A DNA stretch of 64,000 bases from an uncultured Algibacter sp. (GCA_947499935.1 CANMQH010000002.1:1-64000); one strand, 5' to 3'. Counted from the first letter of the stretch, positions 1-9,392 are shown. The notes: generated by a model from the letters alone, not told the origin. Program-made: numbers and translations.

Positions 1-315
1 ACCCACATTTAAACCCCTTATTTCCCGTACGTTATATTTAAACCTTTTTTCTATATGCATATGGATTGGGTAAGTATTTACTAGGTAAGGTAAATTAACA
101 ATACTCCACTTTATGCGCTTTTAGCTCACTAAACCTAATTATATAGCTGATTATAAATGTATTAATATATTATCACATCATTTATTACAAGATTGTAACG
201 CTTTCTTTTTTATGCACCTATATATATAGGGTCTATTTTTAGTTATTGTTATATTAAAAGAAGTGAGTTTATTAAACCTATATCACCTAGTTGTTTAACT
301 TTCTTGGCAAATACA
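1..315. other. AT-rich leader without recognisable genes
   Basis: I see no convincing coding region, tRNA or transposon end in this stretch. It is AT-rich and carries runs such as TATATATA near 221 and a palindromic ATATGCATAT near 53. The nearmost upstream gene lies outside the window. Confidence 0.5.
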
Positions 316-404
316 CCCCGCGTTAGTGATGGAGGCTTTGTTGGAGCTCCTCGAAGAGAGCGACTGCCGAGAGCACGACCCCGACCTTAGGAGGGGAAAC
401 GCCC
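316..404 (+). other. GC-rich structured intergenic element, possible ncRNA
   Basis: This 89-bp block is far richer in G+C than its surroundings and can fold into three stems. GCGTT (320-324) pairs with AACGC (398-402) as a closing stem. GGAG (331-334) pairs with CTCC (347-350), and CCCC (379-382) pairs with GGGG (393-396). From memory, similar blocks (a GAGAGCACGACCCC-type core, then a G-run and ACGCCC) recur in intergenic DNA of Flavobacteriaceae. The published flavo-1 RNA motif is one candidate identity, but I cannot confirm it without a covariance search. A short open frame across it has no coding support. Confidence 0.4.
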
Positions 405-428
405 ATTACTTAAAATTATACATATATA

Positions 429-459
429 TTGTGTGGGTTTGTTTATACCTTTATCTTTG
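429..459 (+). promoter_or_regulatory. Predicted promoter of the thrS-infC-rpmI-rplT cluster
   Basis: A TTG at 429-431 is separated by 20 bp from TATCTTTG at 452-459. This fits the Bacteroidota -33/-7 pattern (TTG, 19-21 bp, TAnnTTTG). Transcription would start about 466, leaving a leader of some 17 nt before the thrS ATG. Confidence 0.55.
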
Positions 460-482
460 TAGACTGATTTTAATTTATTTTA

Positions 483-2417
483 ATGATACATATTACATTA
501 CCCGATGGCAGTGTTAAAACGTTTGAAAAAAACGTTACACCAATGGATGTTGCAAAAAGCATTAGTGAAGGATTTGCTAGAAACGTGATTTCTGCAAATT
601 TTAATGGTACAACTATAGAAACTGTAACTCCTTTAACAACAGATGGTGCTTTAGTTTTATATACTTGGAATGATGATGATGGTAAAACTGCTTTTTGGCA
701 TAGCTCTTCGCATGTTTTAGCACAAGCTATAGAAGAACTTTACCCAAATGCTAAACTGACCATTGGTCCTGCTATTGAAAATGGGTTTTATTATGATGTT
801 GATTTTGGTGAACATAGTGTTTCTGAAAAAGACTTTAAAGCCATTGAAAATAAAATGTTAGAGATTGCTAGAGGTAAGCATGATTTTAAAATGCGAGCTG
901 TTAGCAAAGCAGAAGCGTTATCCTTATATAAGGACAATGCATTTAAAACTGAGCTTATTGAAAATCTGGAAGATGGAACTATTACATTTTGTGACCATTC
1001 TACTTTTACAGATTTATGTCGTGGTGGGCATATACCCAATACTGGTATTATAAAAGCTGTAAAAGTTTTAAGTGTTGCTGGTGCTTATTGGAGAGGTAAT
1101 GAAAATAACCCACAGTTAACTCGTGTTTATGGTATATCTTTTCCAAAACAGAAAAACCTTACCGAGTATTTAGCATTACTTGAAGAAGCTAAGAAGCGTG
1201 ACCATAGAAAATTGGGCAAAGAGCTTGAGCTTTTTACGTTCTCAAAAAAAGTGGGACAAGGTTTACCTTTGTGGTTACCAAAAGGTGCTGCTTTACGTGA
1301 GCGTTTAGAAAACTTTTTGAAAGCTGCACAAAAGAAAGCGGGTTATGAAATGGTGGTTACACCACATATTGGTCAAAAAGAGCTTTATGTTACCTCTGGG
1401 CATTACGCGAAATATGGCGAGGATAGTTTTCAACCTATACTAACTCCAAAAGATAATGAAGAGTTTTTACTAAAACCCATGAACTGTCCACACCATTGTG
1501 AAATATACAACAGTTCGCAATGGAGTTATAAAGACTTACCTAAACGTTATGCTGAATTTGGTACGGTTTATAGGTACGAACAAAGTGGTGAGCTACATGG
1601 ATTAACGCGTGTTAGAGGCTTTACTCAAGATGATGCGCATTTATTTTGCATGCCTGAACAATTGGATAAAGAGTTTAAGGATGTTATAGATTTGGTACTT
1701 TATGTTTTTGGCTCATTAGGGTTTGAAAATTTTACAGCGCAAGTTTCTGTTAGAGATCCTGAAAATCCAGATAAATATATAGGTGATATAGAAAACTGGG
1801 AAAAAGCAGAGCAGGCTATTATTAATGCTGCTACCGATAAAGGTTTAGATTTTGTTATAGAAACTGGAGAAGCGGCTTTTTACGGTCCTAAATTAGATTT
1901 TATGGTTAAAGATGCCTTGGGTAGGCGTTGGCAACTGGGTACCATTCAGGTTGATTATAATTTACCCGAACGTTTTGATTTAACTTACAAAGGTAGTGAT
2001 AACGAGTCTCACAGACCTGTTATGATACACCGAGCGCCATTTGGAAGTATGGAACGTTTTGTTGCATTATTATTAGAACATACAGGTGGAAATTTCCCGC
2101 TCTGGTTGATGCCAATACAGGTTGTTATATTATCAATTAGCGAGAAATATGAAAAATACTCTGAAAAAGTTTTAAATTTGCTAGAAAATGACGAAATTCG
2201 CGCCCTTGTAGACCATAGAAATGAGACTATAGGAAAGAAAATACGGGAAGCCGAAATGCAAAAACACCCGTATATGATTATTATAGGTGAACAAGAAGAA
2301 GCTGAAGGAAAAATAACTGTACGCCAACATGGTGGGGCAGATTTAGGAATGATTTCTATAAATGCTTTTTCTGAAATAATAAAAGAAGATATTAAAAAAA
2401 CGCTAAAATCGTTTTAA
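483..2417 (+). CDS. thrS: Threonine--tRNA ligase
   Basis: This cytoplasmic class II aminoacyl-tRNA synthetase charges tRNA-Thr with threonine. At 644 aa it is the usual full length. It starts with a TGS domain ([10 protein letters not shown]), followed by the editing domain, whose zinc-type motif [10 protein letters not shown] lies near residue 75. The class II catalytic core has [13 protein letters not shown] (motif with a zinc-ligand Cys), the motif 2 region [21 protein letters not shown] and the motif 3 region [11 protein letters not shown]. An anticodon-binding domain follows, ending around IIIGEQEE. The ATG is the first in frame and lies just downstream of a good promoter. The gene leads the conserved thrS-infC-rpmI-rplT cluster. 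Assignment is secure. Confidence 0.97.
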   Translation: MIHITLPDGSVKTFEKNVTPMDVAKSISEGFARNVISANFNGTTIETVTPLTTDGALVLYTWNDDDGKTAFWHSSSHVLAQAIEELYPNAKLTIGPAIENGFYYDVDFGEHSVSEKDFKAIENKMLEIARGKHDFKMRAVSKAEALSLYKDNAFKTELIENLEDGTITFCDHSTFTDLCRGGHIPNTGIIKAVKVLSVAGAYWRGNENNPQLTRVYGISFPKQKNLTEYLALLEEAKKRDHRKLGKELELFTFSKKVGQGLPLWLPKGAALRERLENFLKAAQKKAGYEMVVTPHIGQKELYVTSGHYAKYGEDSFQPILTPKDNEEFLLKPMNCPHHCEIYNSSQWSYKDLPKRYAEFGTVYRYEQSGELHGLTRVRGFTQDDAHLFCMPEQLDKEFKDVIDLVLYVFGSLGFENFTAQVSVRDPENPDKYIGDIENWEKAEQAIINAATDKGLDFVIETGEAAFYGPKLDFMVKDALGRRWQLGTIQVDYNLPERFDLTYKGSDNESHRPVMIHRAPFGSMERFVALLLEHTGGNFPLWLMPIQVVILSISEKYEKYSEKVLNLLENDEIRALVDHRNETIGKKIREAEMQKHPYMIIIGEQEEAEGKITVRQHGGADLGMISINAFSEIIKEDIKKTLKSF

Positions 2418-2449
2418 AAATAATAAGTTTAATTTAATACCATAACGCC

Positions 2450-2995
2450 ATAGCTATTAGAAGAAGACAGCAACCTAGAAGGGTTTCGCAGGAAGACAAA
2501 CACAAAATTAACTCCAAGATTACTGCACAACAGTTACGTCTTGTTGGAGATAATGTTGAAGTTGGTATATATACCAAGGGAGATGCCATGAGAATAGCAA
2601 ACGATCAAGAATTAGATCTTGTGGAAATTTCTCCAAATGCAGATCCGCCTGTTTGCAAGGTTATGGATTATAAGAAGTTTCTTTATGAACAAAAGAAACG
2701 TGACAAGGCTTTAAAGTCTAAGGCCACTAAGGTCATTATTAAAGAGATTCGTTTTGGTCCACAAACCGATGATCATGATTATGATTTTAAAAAGAAACAC
2801 GCTGAGAAATTTTTAAAGGAAGGTGCAAAACTTAAAGCTTTTGTTTTCTTTAAAGGTCGATCAATCATATTTAAGGAACAAGGGCAAATTTTATTATTAA
2901 GGCTAGCCCAAGATCTTGAAGAATATGGTAAGGTAGAACAAATGCCTAGATTAGAAGGTAAACGTATGACCATGTTTATTGCTCCAAGAAAGTAA
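2450..2995 (+). CDS. infC: Translation initiation factor IF-3 with ATA start codon
   Basis: IF-3 binds the 30S subunit, prevents premature 50S joining and rejects non-canonical start codons. The frame is open back to a TAA at 2435. From ATA at 2450 it reads (M)[20 protein letters not shown], which matches how flavobacterial IF-3 proteins begin, giving 181 aa. The next canonical start, ATG at 2588, would delete about 46 residues including the conserved INSKI and LRLVGDNVE segment, so it is not credible. The C-terminal domain shows [17 protein letters not shown] and FVFFKGR. A non-AUG start is the known device by which IF-3 limits its own synthesis in Escherichia coli (AUU). ATT at 2456 is the alternative start. 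The gene lies 32 bp after thrS. Confidence 0.9.
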   Translation: MAIRRRQQPRRVSQEDKHKINSKITAQQLRLVGDNVEVGIYTKGDAMRIANDQELDLVEISPNADPPVCKVMDYKKFLYEQKKRDKALKSKATKVIIKEIRFGPQTDDHDYDFKKKHAEKFLKEGAKLKAFVFFKGRSIIFKEQGQILLLRLAQDLEEYGKVEQMPRLEGKRMTMFIAPRK

Positions 2996-3070
2996 TAACC
3001 GTGTTTAAGAAACTAAAATACATTTAGTATAAAAATAATTAAGCGAAATAATTAAAACTAGGAAAAGAAC

Positions 3071-3268
3071 ATGCCTAAAATGAAAACAAAATCTAGTGCC
3101 AAAAAACGTTTTAAAATAACTGGTACCGGAAAGATTAAAAGAAAGCACGCTTTTAAGAGTCACATCTTAACAAAGAAATCTAAAAAGCGTAAGCTTAAGT
3201 TAACTCATGATGGTTTAGTACATAAAGCAGATGAGAATAACATTAAAACAATGATGCGTTTAAAGTAA
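3071..3268 (+). CDS. rpmI: 50S ribosomal protein L35
   Basis: This is a small, very basic large-subunit ribosomal protein of 65 aa, the normal length. The sequence begins [20 protein letters not shown] and carries the family core [20 protein letters not shown]. It follows infC by 75 bp and precedes rplT, the standard bacterial order infC-rpmI-rplT. It is probably co-transcribed from the promoter before thrS. Confidence 0.97.
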   Translation: MPKMKTKSSAKKRFKITGTGKIKRKHAFKSHILTKKSKKRKLKLTHDGLVHKADENNIKTMMRLK

Positions 3269-3331
3269 CATTTGTTTTAATCGGTTAAACAATTTATAAA
3301 CCCTGGAGTTAGGCCTATTTAATTAAAGATT

Positions 3332-3384
3332 GTAAATTTTTAATTTACGATTTAGAGAAAATAACAAAGTGTCTATGTATAGAC
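3332..3384 (+). promoter_or_regulatory. Two small hairpins in the rpmI-rplT spacer
   Basis: The 143-bp spacer between rpmI and rplT contains GTAAAT/ATTTAC (3332-3348) and GTCTA/TAGAC (3371-3384, four-base loop). In other phyla L20 represses its own operon by binding a leader structure. An equivalent role here is inference only. Confidence 0.3.
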
Positions 3385-3411
3385 CGCCTACTACAAAACA
3401 CAATTAAAATT

Positions 3412-3756
3412 ATGCCAAGATCAGTAAATTCTGTAGCTAAAAGAGCCAGAAGAAAAAAGGTGCTTAAACAAGCAAAAGGTTACTTTGGACGTCGTAAAAA
3501 CGTTTGGACAGTAGCAAAAAATGCGGTTGACAAAGCGATGCAATATTCGTATAGAGACCGAAGAAACAAAAAGAGAACATTCCGTGCACTATGGATAACG
3601 CGTATTAACGCTGGAGCTAGAGAACATGGTTTATCTTATTCTCAATTTATGGGTATGTTAAAAGCTAATGATATTGAATTAAACCGTAAGGTTTTAGCAG
3701 ATTTAGCTATGAATAACCCTGAGGCTTTTAAAGCTGTAATCGAGAAAGTAAAATAA
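3412..3756 (+). CDS. rplT: 50S ribosomal protein L20
   Basis: L20 is an early assembly protein that binds 23S rRNA, and in several bacteria it also represses its own operon. The 114-aa length is standard. The N-terminus [19 protein letters not shown] and the segments [12 protein letters not shown] and [20 protein letters not shown] are family hallmarks. It is the last gene of the translation cluster and is followed by a strong hairpin terminator about 45 bp downstream. Confidence 0.97.
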   Translation: MPRSVNSVAKRARRKKVLKQAKGYFGRRKNVWTVAKNAVDKAMQYSYRDRRNKKRTFRALWITRINAGAREHGLSYSQFMGMLKANDIELNRKVLADLAMNNPEAFKAVIEKVK

Positions 3757-3800
3757 GGCACTTAGCCTATTGTAAAACATATTATTCGCTTAATATATTA

Positions 3801-3833
3801 AAAATCCGATTCTTAATTGAGTCGGATTTTTTT
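3801..3833 (+). terminator. Rho-independent terminator after rplT
   Basis: Arms AAATCCGA (3802-3809) and TCGGATTT (3822-3829) form an 8-bp stem, followed by a T-run to 3833. It closes the thrS-infC-rpmI-rplT cluster. Confidence 0.85.
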
Positions 3834-3854
3834 ATGATAATAATTTAATAATTA

Positions 3855-4016
3855 ATACCATTCCCGCATTGAAATGACCGTAATAAAACGCCCTTTTTCC
3901 CTTTCTACTTCAACATAAAAAGAAATCGTAACTAAGGCTATGCTTTATTTTTCTATATCGTATAAAGAAAAAAATCATCATTTTATTTTACAGTAATTTC
4001 AATACAGAAATGGTAT
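3855..4016. repeat. 162-bp element bounded by long inverted repeats (MITE-like)
   Basis: The left arm begins ATACCATTCCCGCATTGAAA at 3855. The right arm, ending at 4016, reads on the minus strand ATACCATTTCTGTATTGAAA. The two arms agree at about 24 of 29 positions, continuing through ACnGTAA. The 90-odd bp between them have no coding potential. Four of the five mismatches would be G-U wobbles in a minus-strand RNA, so the element could also form one long hairpin. No clear target-site duplication or second copy is visible in this window. It may be a miniature transposable element or a structured RNA. Confidence 0.55.
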
Positions 4017-4074
4017 AAACCATGTTTACCACGAAAACCAGTGGTATCTTGTTATTGTGTTTAAAACACTTTTT

Positions 4075-4875
4075 ATGGATTTAGCTAAAGTTAAATTAGT
4101 GGTATCTGATATGGATGGCACGTTATTAAATTCAAACCATGAGGTTAGCACTCTTTTTTTTGAATTATTCCTCAAAATGAAAGCTCATAACATTCTATTT
4201 GTTGCTGCTAGTGGAAGGCCTCATTATAGTATTTGTGATAAGCTATCAAGTATAAAAGACCAAATTTACATTGTATCTGAAAATGGAGGTTTTATTTCGT
4301 ATAAAGAAAAAATGCTTCTATCTACCCCTTTAGTAAAAGAGGATGTTACTAAATTTGCCAATCTAATTGATGGGTTAGATAATACGCATCCCGTTTTTTG
4401 TGGTCATACAAAAGCTTATATAAAAAACAATTCTGATGTCTTATTAAAACTACTTTCTGAATACTACCCCAACTATAAAATTATAGACAATATCTCTGAA
4501 ATTGATGAGCCCATATATAAAGTAGCCATCTATCATGAAGATAGCTCTGAAAAATACGTGTATCCGCATGTTAAACATTTAGAAAGTGATTTTAAGGTAA
4601 AAACATCGGCAACGCATTGGGTAGATATTTCACATAATCTTGCAAATAAAGGTCATGCTATACGCTTTTTACAGAACTTACATAATATATCGGTAGATGA
4701 GACTATGGCGTTTGGAGATTATAACAACGATTTAGAAATGCTAGAACGTGCACATTACAGTTATGCCATGAAGAATGCGCACCCAAACGTTAAAGATGTA
4801 GCTCGTTTTGAAACAGAAAACAATGATGCTTATGGTGTAGAAATTATTCTAGAAAAACTAGTGAGGGCAAAATAA
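4075..4875 (+). CDS. HAD-superfamily hydrolase, Cof type
   Basis: This is a predicted cytoplasmic phosphatase of the Cof/IIB branch of the haloacid dehalogenase superfamily, which dephosphorylates sugar phosphates or small metabolites. Motif I is DMDGTLL (nucleophile Asp12, Asp14). Motif II is VAASGRPH, motif III is the Lys of LANKGHAIRF, and motif IV is FGDYNNDLEML. The C2-type cap lies between motifs II and III. I start at ATG 4075 (MDLAKVKLVV, 266 aa). A GTG at 4057 would add MFKTLF and is less likely. The gene is transcribed alone and its stop lies 7 bp from the convergent yjbQ. The substrate cannot be read from sequence. Confidence 0.88.
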   Translation: MDLAKVKLVVSDMDGTLLNSNHEVSTLFFELFLKMKAHNILFVAASGRPHYSICDKLSSIKDQIYIVSENGGFISYKEKMLLSTPLVKEDVTKFANLIDGLDNTHPVFCGHTKAYIKNNSDVLLKLLSEYYPNYKIIDNISEIDEPIYKVAIYHEDSSEKYVYPHVKHLESDFKVKTSATHWVDISHNLANKGHAIRFLQNLHNISVDETMAFGDYNNDLEMLERAHYSYAMKNAHPNVKDVARFETENNDAYGVEIILEKLVRAK

Positions 4876-4882
4876 GATTTAT

Positions 4883-5305
4883 CTAATCTCCGAAAGCAGT
4901 TATTACAATTTGTCTAGAGCTAACATGATTTCTATGTTCGCATAAGTATATCCCTTGCCAAATACCTAAATTTAATTTACCATTTGTAATAGGTATATTT
5001 ATCGATGTTCCAAGTAAAGACGCTTTTATGTGGGCTGGCATGTCATCGGATCCCTCGTAAGTATGTTTGTAATATGGCGCGTTTTCTGGAACCATTTTAT
5101 TAAAGTGACTTTCAAAATCTTCTCTAACGGTATGGTCTGCATTTTCATTAATGGTTATGCTTGCAGACGTATGCTTAATAAATATTTGCAGTTGCCCTAT
5201 ATTAATCTGGTTTATTTCGGGTATCGATGACAAAACATGATTTGTAATCAAATGAAATCCTCTTTTGTAAGGTTGTAGCTCTATTTCTTTTTGATAAAAT
5301 TTCAT
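4883..5305 (-). CDS. YjbQ-family (UPF0047) protein
   Basis: This 140-aa protein belongs to the YjbQ/UPF0047 family, small cytoplasmic trimeric proteins, some of which show weak thiamin-phosphate synthase activity in vitro. The conserved family blocks are all present: HTSASITINENAD, EGSDDMPAHIK, and the C-terminal segment running from LGIWQGIYLCEHR to the final VITAFGD. The His and Glu in these blocks probably form the metal or anion site. It lies 16 bp upstream of, and in the same direction as, the cyclase gene, so the two may be co-transcribed. The physiological role is unsettled. Confidence 0.9.
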   Translation of the reverse strand: MKFYQKEIELQPYKRGFHLITNHVLSSIPEINQINIGQLQIFIKHTSASITINENADHTVREDFESHFNKMVPENAPYYKHTYEGSDDMPAHIKASLLGTSINIPITNGKLNLGIWQGIYLCEHRNHVSSRQIVITAFGD

Positions 5306-5321
5306 GTTTTATAATTAAAAA

Positions 5322-6395
5322 TCAAGCCTTATTTATAGCTAAAATCTTTAAGGTTTCTTGTTTCCCTTTCAATAATAAATCGCCAATTTCGCTTGATGTG
5401 TATTTCTTATTTAATTGTAATACGCTTAATACGTCTTCAGATATAAGACAAGATTGGTTGTGTATATTACACTGACCTTGTATTCTAGCTGTCGTATTAA
5501 TAACATCGCCATGATATGCTAGTTCCTTTTTAAGCATGCCAACTTCTGCTACCATAAGTTTTCCACCATGAACACCTGCTTTAAAAAAGGGCTCAGTCCC
5601 GTAACTCTTAGTGTAATATTTTGAACGTTTGTGTAATAGATCTATAAAATGAAAATATAAATCTAAACATCTATTATTTTTAATACCCTCATTAAAACTC
5701 CAACTTATTACAGCTTCATCACCTACATATTGATAAATTTCCGCATTATATTTCCTTAAAACCTTATTAAGGTCAAAAAAACAATCTTGTATGAGTTGGC
5801 TGTATTTGTAGTGTCCTAATTTTTCGGCTAAACTGGTAGAAGATTGTAAATCTATAAACATAAATAAACGATTTTCTTCTATTGGATTTCTATACTTTCC
5901 AAATAATGAATTTAATAAAACACCTTTACCAAACTTCTCGGTAGTCAATTTAACAAACTGAAAAATAAATAAGCATATAAAAAAGTAAACTGTGGCTAGC
6001 CAAAACATATCATTTAATAACCACCAACTAATCTTATTAGGTAAATCTCTATCTAAATCTATCTCTATCAATCTAATTAAAAACAAAAAAGAAACCATTA
6101 GAATTAAAAAATATATAATGGTTTTCAATAAAATAACGAGGCCTAAGTATAGGTTTTTTGTTATATTTTTTTCAAACAGAAACTCAATAATAGCATATGG
6201 TATACCAATAACAACACCTAATAACAAACCAAAGTGTAACCAACCCGATATAAAACTAAGATCATTGGTTACTTGATATATACTTTGCTCTTCGCCATAA
6301 CCCACAAAACGAATGCATATAAAAAGACAAAAGGCCGCAGGCCAGAATAATATTGAGGTTAATAATAACCTAAAAAATTGTTTAAGATGATGCAT
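5322..6395 (-). CDS. Membrane class III adenylate/guanylate cyclase
   Basis: The protein has 357 aa. The N-terminal half has four hydrophobic segments (roughly residues 10-30, 51-72, 85-107 and 128-147). The C-terminal half (about 178-340) is a class III nucleotidyl cyclase domain facing the cytoplasm. The metal-binding aspartates are in MFIDLQSST and YVGDEAVISW, and the transition-state Asn/Arg region is YHGDVINTTARIQ. The domain appears complete, so it may make cAMP or cGMP, although the base specificity is uncertain. Flavobacterial relatives are usually annotated adenylate/guanylate cyclase domain protein. No cognate effector is visible nearby. Confidence 0.85.
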   Translation of the reverse strand: MHHLKQFFRLLLTSILFWPAAFCLFICIRFVGYGEEQSIYQVTNDLSFISGWLHFGLLLGVVIGIPYAIIEFLFEKNITKNLYLGLVILLKTIIYFLILMVSFLFLIRLIEIDLDRDLPNKISWWLLNDMFWLATVYFFICLFIFQFVKLTTEKFGKGVLLNSLFGKYRNPIEENRLFMFIDLQSSTSLAEKLGHYKYSQLIQDCFFDLNKVLRKYNAEIYQYVGDEAVISWSFNEGIKNNRCLDLYFHFIDLLHKRSKYYTKSYGTEPFFKAGVHGGKLMVAEVGMLKKELAYHGDVINTTARIQGQCNIHNQSCLISEDVLSVLQLNKKYTSSEIGDLLLKGKQETLKILAINKA

Positions 6396-6469
6396 GATTA
6401 GAAAAACCGCTATTTAGACCAATATATTTCTTATTTGAAATTACTATAATAAAAGTATTGCTACGCGTA

Positions 6470-7729
6470 TTAGGTTTTTTGTTTCTTCTTTCTGGCAGCA
6501 GGAAAGAGAACATTATTAAGTATAAGCCTATAACCCGGAGAGGTTGCATGTAAATCTAGTTCTGTTTTAGGGTCTCCTACTCTATGCTGATAATCTTCTG
6601 GATCATGACCGCCATAAAATGTAAAAAAACCTTTTCCTTTTATACCATGAATGTATTTAGCTTCGCCATTTATCTTGGTTTCTCCTAAAACTAAAACGTT
6701 AGATTTTATTTCTTCTCTATTAAACGATGTTGTTTGCCCCATAAACCCCTTTAAAAGTGCTGTATGGTTTTGACATAACATGGTTGGTATTGGATCCCAT
6801 TTAGCAGAAAAATCCATAAGCGAAAAATAATCTGTAGTCTTTGGAATTTTTCTTTTTCTAGTCATATCTATAGATGAAAACTCATAGACAATAGGATTTC
6901 TTTCTAATTTATAATTTTTAAATGCAAACGTTTTATTGTAATTAATTTTATTTTGATAACCTGGATCACTTCCATCTCCATCAAACATAGGCTCACAAAT
7001 ATCTACACCTTCGGCAGAAAGTGCAATATCAAAACTATCTGTAGCACTACACATGGCAAACATAAATCCTCCTCCAACAACATAATCTCTAATTTTTAGA
7101 GCCACAGCTAATTTTTCTTGCGAAACTTTATTATAGCCTAATTTTTGAGCTAAGCTTTCTGCATTTTTTTTCTCTTGAATATACCAAGAAGATGCTCTGT
7201 ATTGCGCATAAAACTTTCCAAACTGGCCTGTAAAATCTTCGTGATGTAAGTGAAGCCAATCAAATAATAATAAACCATCATTTAGTACTTCTTCATCATA
7301 AATGGTTTCATAAGGTATTTCGGCATATTGTAATACCATAGTTACAGCATCATCCCAAGGTTGTTTACCATTTGGCGTATAAACAGCAATTTTAGGCGCT
7401 TTTTCTAAAACTACCGCTTCCATATTTTGGCTGGGGCTGCTAATATCTTCTAGAATACTTTCTGCTTTTGAGTTGGACAACACTTCAAATGTAACACCTC
7501 GTATTTGGCATTCTCGTTGAATAGCCTCAGAGTCTGGCAGTAAAAAAGAGCCACCTCTATAATTTAATAACCATTTTACTTTTAATGATTTATTGAGTGT
7601 CCAATATGTAATGCCATAAGCTTTCAAATGATTTTTTTGACTTTCGGCATCCATAGGAATTAAAACGTATGACGCATAGCTTTTAAATCCTAAACATATA
7701 AACAGTAATACTACAAATATCTTTTTCAA
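6470..7729 (-). CDS. Secreted conserved protein, commonly labelled asparagine synthetase B
   Basis: This 419-aa protein has an N-terminal signal peptide (MKKIFVVLLFICLGFKSYAS). Close homologues across Flavobacteriaceae are annotated asparagine synthetase B. I see neither the N-terminal Cys nucleophile of the class II glutaminase domain nor an ATP-pyrophosphatase SGGxDS motif, and a secreted ATP-dependent synthetase makes little sense. What is visible is DWLHLHHEDFTGQFGKFYAQ and YVVGGGFMFAMCSATDSFD, the latter resembling a nucleophile elbow of a class I glutamine-amidotransferase-like fold. The C-terminal KGFFTFYGGHDPEDY would fit such a fold too. True function is unknown. Confidence 0.75.
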   Translation of the reverse strand: MKKIFVVLLFICLGFKSYASYVLIPMDAESQKNHLKAYGITYWTLNKSLKVKWLLNYRGGSFLLPDSEAIQRECQIRGVTFEVLSNSKAESILEDISSPSQNMEAVVLEKAPKIAVYTPNGKQPWDDAVTMVLQYAEIPYETIYDEEVLNDGLLLFDWLHLHHEDFTGQFGKFYAQYRASSWYIQEKKNAESLAQKLGYNKVSQEKLAVALKIRDYVVGGGFMFAMCSATDSFDIALSAEGVDICEPMFDGDGSDPGYQNKINYNKTFAFKNYKLERNPIVYEFSSIDMTRKRKIPKTTDYFSLMDFSAKWDPIPTMLCQNHTALLKGFMGQTTSFNREEIKSNVLVLGETKINGEAKYIHGIKGKGFFTFYGGHDPEDYQHRVGDPKTELDLHATSPGYRLILNNVLFPAARKKKQKT

Positions 7730-7853
7730 TATGACTTTAAACTTTAAGTGATTTATTTATCTGTCTCGTTATAGAAACGACAACATAAAATATTAAGTTG
7801 AAAGATACTTAAAATTTATTTTTATTGGTTGCCCTTTAACAGGAGTTTAATCC

Positions 7854-9392
7854 TTAAAACGGAACATCGTTATCATCATCATTAAAAGAACTACCAAAAG
7901 CTTGATCTGGGCTCGCTTTAAAATTATCTGTTTTTAAAGTATCATCGTTTGCGGCTGCATTCATTTTAGAATGAAACTCAAAAGGCGAATCAAAATCATC
8001 TAAATTATCAAACTTACCTAGATTTCCAATAAACTTTAAACGTATACTTTCTAGACCACCATTTCTATGTTTAGCAACAATAAACTCTGCTTGACCTTCG
8101 GTTGGCGAACGTTCTTCATCATCCCATTCATCAATTTTATAATATTCTGGTCTATAAATAAAACTTACAATATCGGCATCTTGCTCAATTGCACCAGACT
8201 CACGTAAATCTGATAAAAGTGGCCTTTTACTACCACCACGCGTTTCTACAGCACGAGATAATTGAGATAAGGCTATAACTGGCACCATTAATTCTTTGGC
8301 CAATGCTTTAAGGTTTCTAGAAATCATGGAAATCTCTTGTTCACGGTTACCCCCATGGTTAGAACCTCCTGTCATTAACTGTAAATAATCAATCATGATG
8401 AGTTTTATACCATGTTGCGATGATAAACGACGTGCTTTTGCTCTTAAATCAAAAATTGAAAGTGATGGCGTATCATCTATAAAAAGAGGTGCTTTTTCTA
8501 AACCTTTTACTTTAACGTTAAGCTGTTCCCACTCATGTTTTTCAAGTTTACCTGTCCTTAATTTCTCTGAAGATAAGCCTGTTTCACTAGAAATTAAACG
8601 TGTAATTAATTGTACCGATGCCATCTCTAAGGAGAAAAAAGCAACGGGTATATTTTGGTCTACGGCAATATTTCTGGCCATAGATAACGTTAAAGCCGTT
8701 TTACCCATACCTGGACGTGCAGCAACAATTATTAAATCTGATGGTTGCCAGCCCGAAGTTAATTTATCTAACTTATTAAAGCCTGTAGGAATCCCACTTA
8801 GTCCTTCTTTATTAGAAATTTCTTCAATCTTCTTTTTAGCTTGAATAACTAAATCTTGTGCTGTTTCACTCGATTTTTTTATATTACCTTGTGTTACTTC
8901 ATATAATTTAGATTCAGCTTTATCTAATAAATCAAAAACATCTTTAGTTTCATCATAAGAATCTTCAATAATTTCGTTAGATATTTTTATTAAACTACGC
9001 TGAATAAATTTCTGCAAAATAATACGTGCATGAAACTCAATATGTGCAGAAGATGAGACCTTTTGCGTTAAAGATATGAGGTAAAAATCACCTCCAGCAA
9101 GTTCTAATTTAGAACTTTTTTTTAATTGTGTAGAAACGGTTAATAAGTCGACTGGTTCGCTATTTTCAAATAATTGAAAAATAGCTTCAAAAATATGTTG
9201 ATGTGCTTCTTTATAAAATGCATCTGGGCTTAAAATGTCAATCACTTCATCTACACCCTTTTTATCAATCATCATAGCACCAAGAACAACCTCTTCTAAA
9301 TCAATGGCTTGAGGAGGTATTTTACCTTTTTCAAGACTTATTAATGTGCTTTTATCTACTTTATACCCTGAGAGTTGGTTTGGTTGTTTCAT
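7854..9392 (-). CDS. dnaB: Replicative DNA helicase DnaB
   Basis: DnaB is the hexameric 5'-3' helicase that unwinds the chromosome at the replication fork. At 512 aa it is normal for the phylum and carries no intein. The N-terminal domain spans about residues 25-130 (LEEVVLGAMMID). The RecA-like motor has Walker A ARPGMGKTALTLS near residue 225, Walker B LIMIDYLQLM, and the C-terminal FIYRPEYY and FIVAKHRNGG signatures. The acidic tail ends NDDDNDVPF. The 160-bp upstream region holds a perfect DnaA-box nonamer, which may link its expression to DnaA. Confidence 0.97.
   Translation of the reverse strand: MKQPNQLSGYKVDKSTLISLEKGKIPPQAIDLEEVVLGAMMIDKKGVDEVIDILSPDAFYKEAHQHIFEAIFQLFENSEPVDLLTVSTQLKKSSKLELAGGDFYLISLTQKVSSSAHIEFHARIILQKFIQRSLIKISNEIIEDSYDETKDVFDLLDKAESKLYEVTQGNIKKSSETAQDLVIQAKKKIEEISNKEGLSGIPTGFNKLDKLTSGWQPSDLIIVAARPGMGKTALTLSMARNIAVDQNIPVAFFSLEMASVQLITRLISSETGLSSEKLRTGKLEKHEWEQLNVKVKGLEKAPLFIDDTPSLSIFDLRAKARRLSSQHGIKLIMIDYLQLMTGGSNHGGNREQEISMISRNLKALAKELMVPVIALSQLSRAVETRGGSKRPLLSDLRESGAIEQDADIVSFIYRPEYYKIDEWDDEERSPTEGQAEFIVAKHRNGGLESIRLKFIGNLGKFDNLDDFDSPFEFHSKMNAAANDDTLKTDNFKASPDQAFGSSFNDDDNDVPF

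Noticed and set aside
326..517. A 63-residue open frame overlapping the thrS start
   Set aside because: Its first part runs through the structured GC-rich block and its end overlaps thrS in another frame. The composition is not protein-like.
8395..8844. A 149-residue plus-strand frame opposite dnaB
   Set aside because: It is an antisense shadow of a strongly conserved gene.
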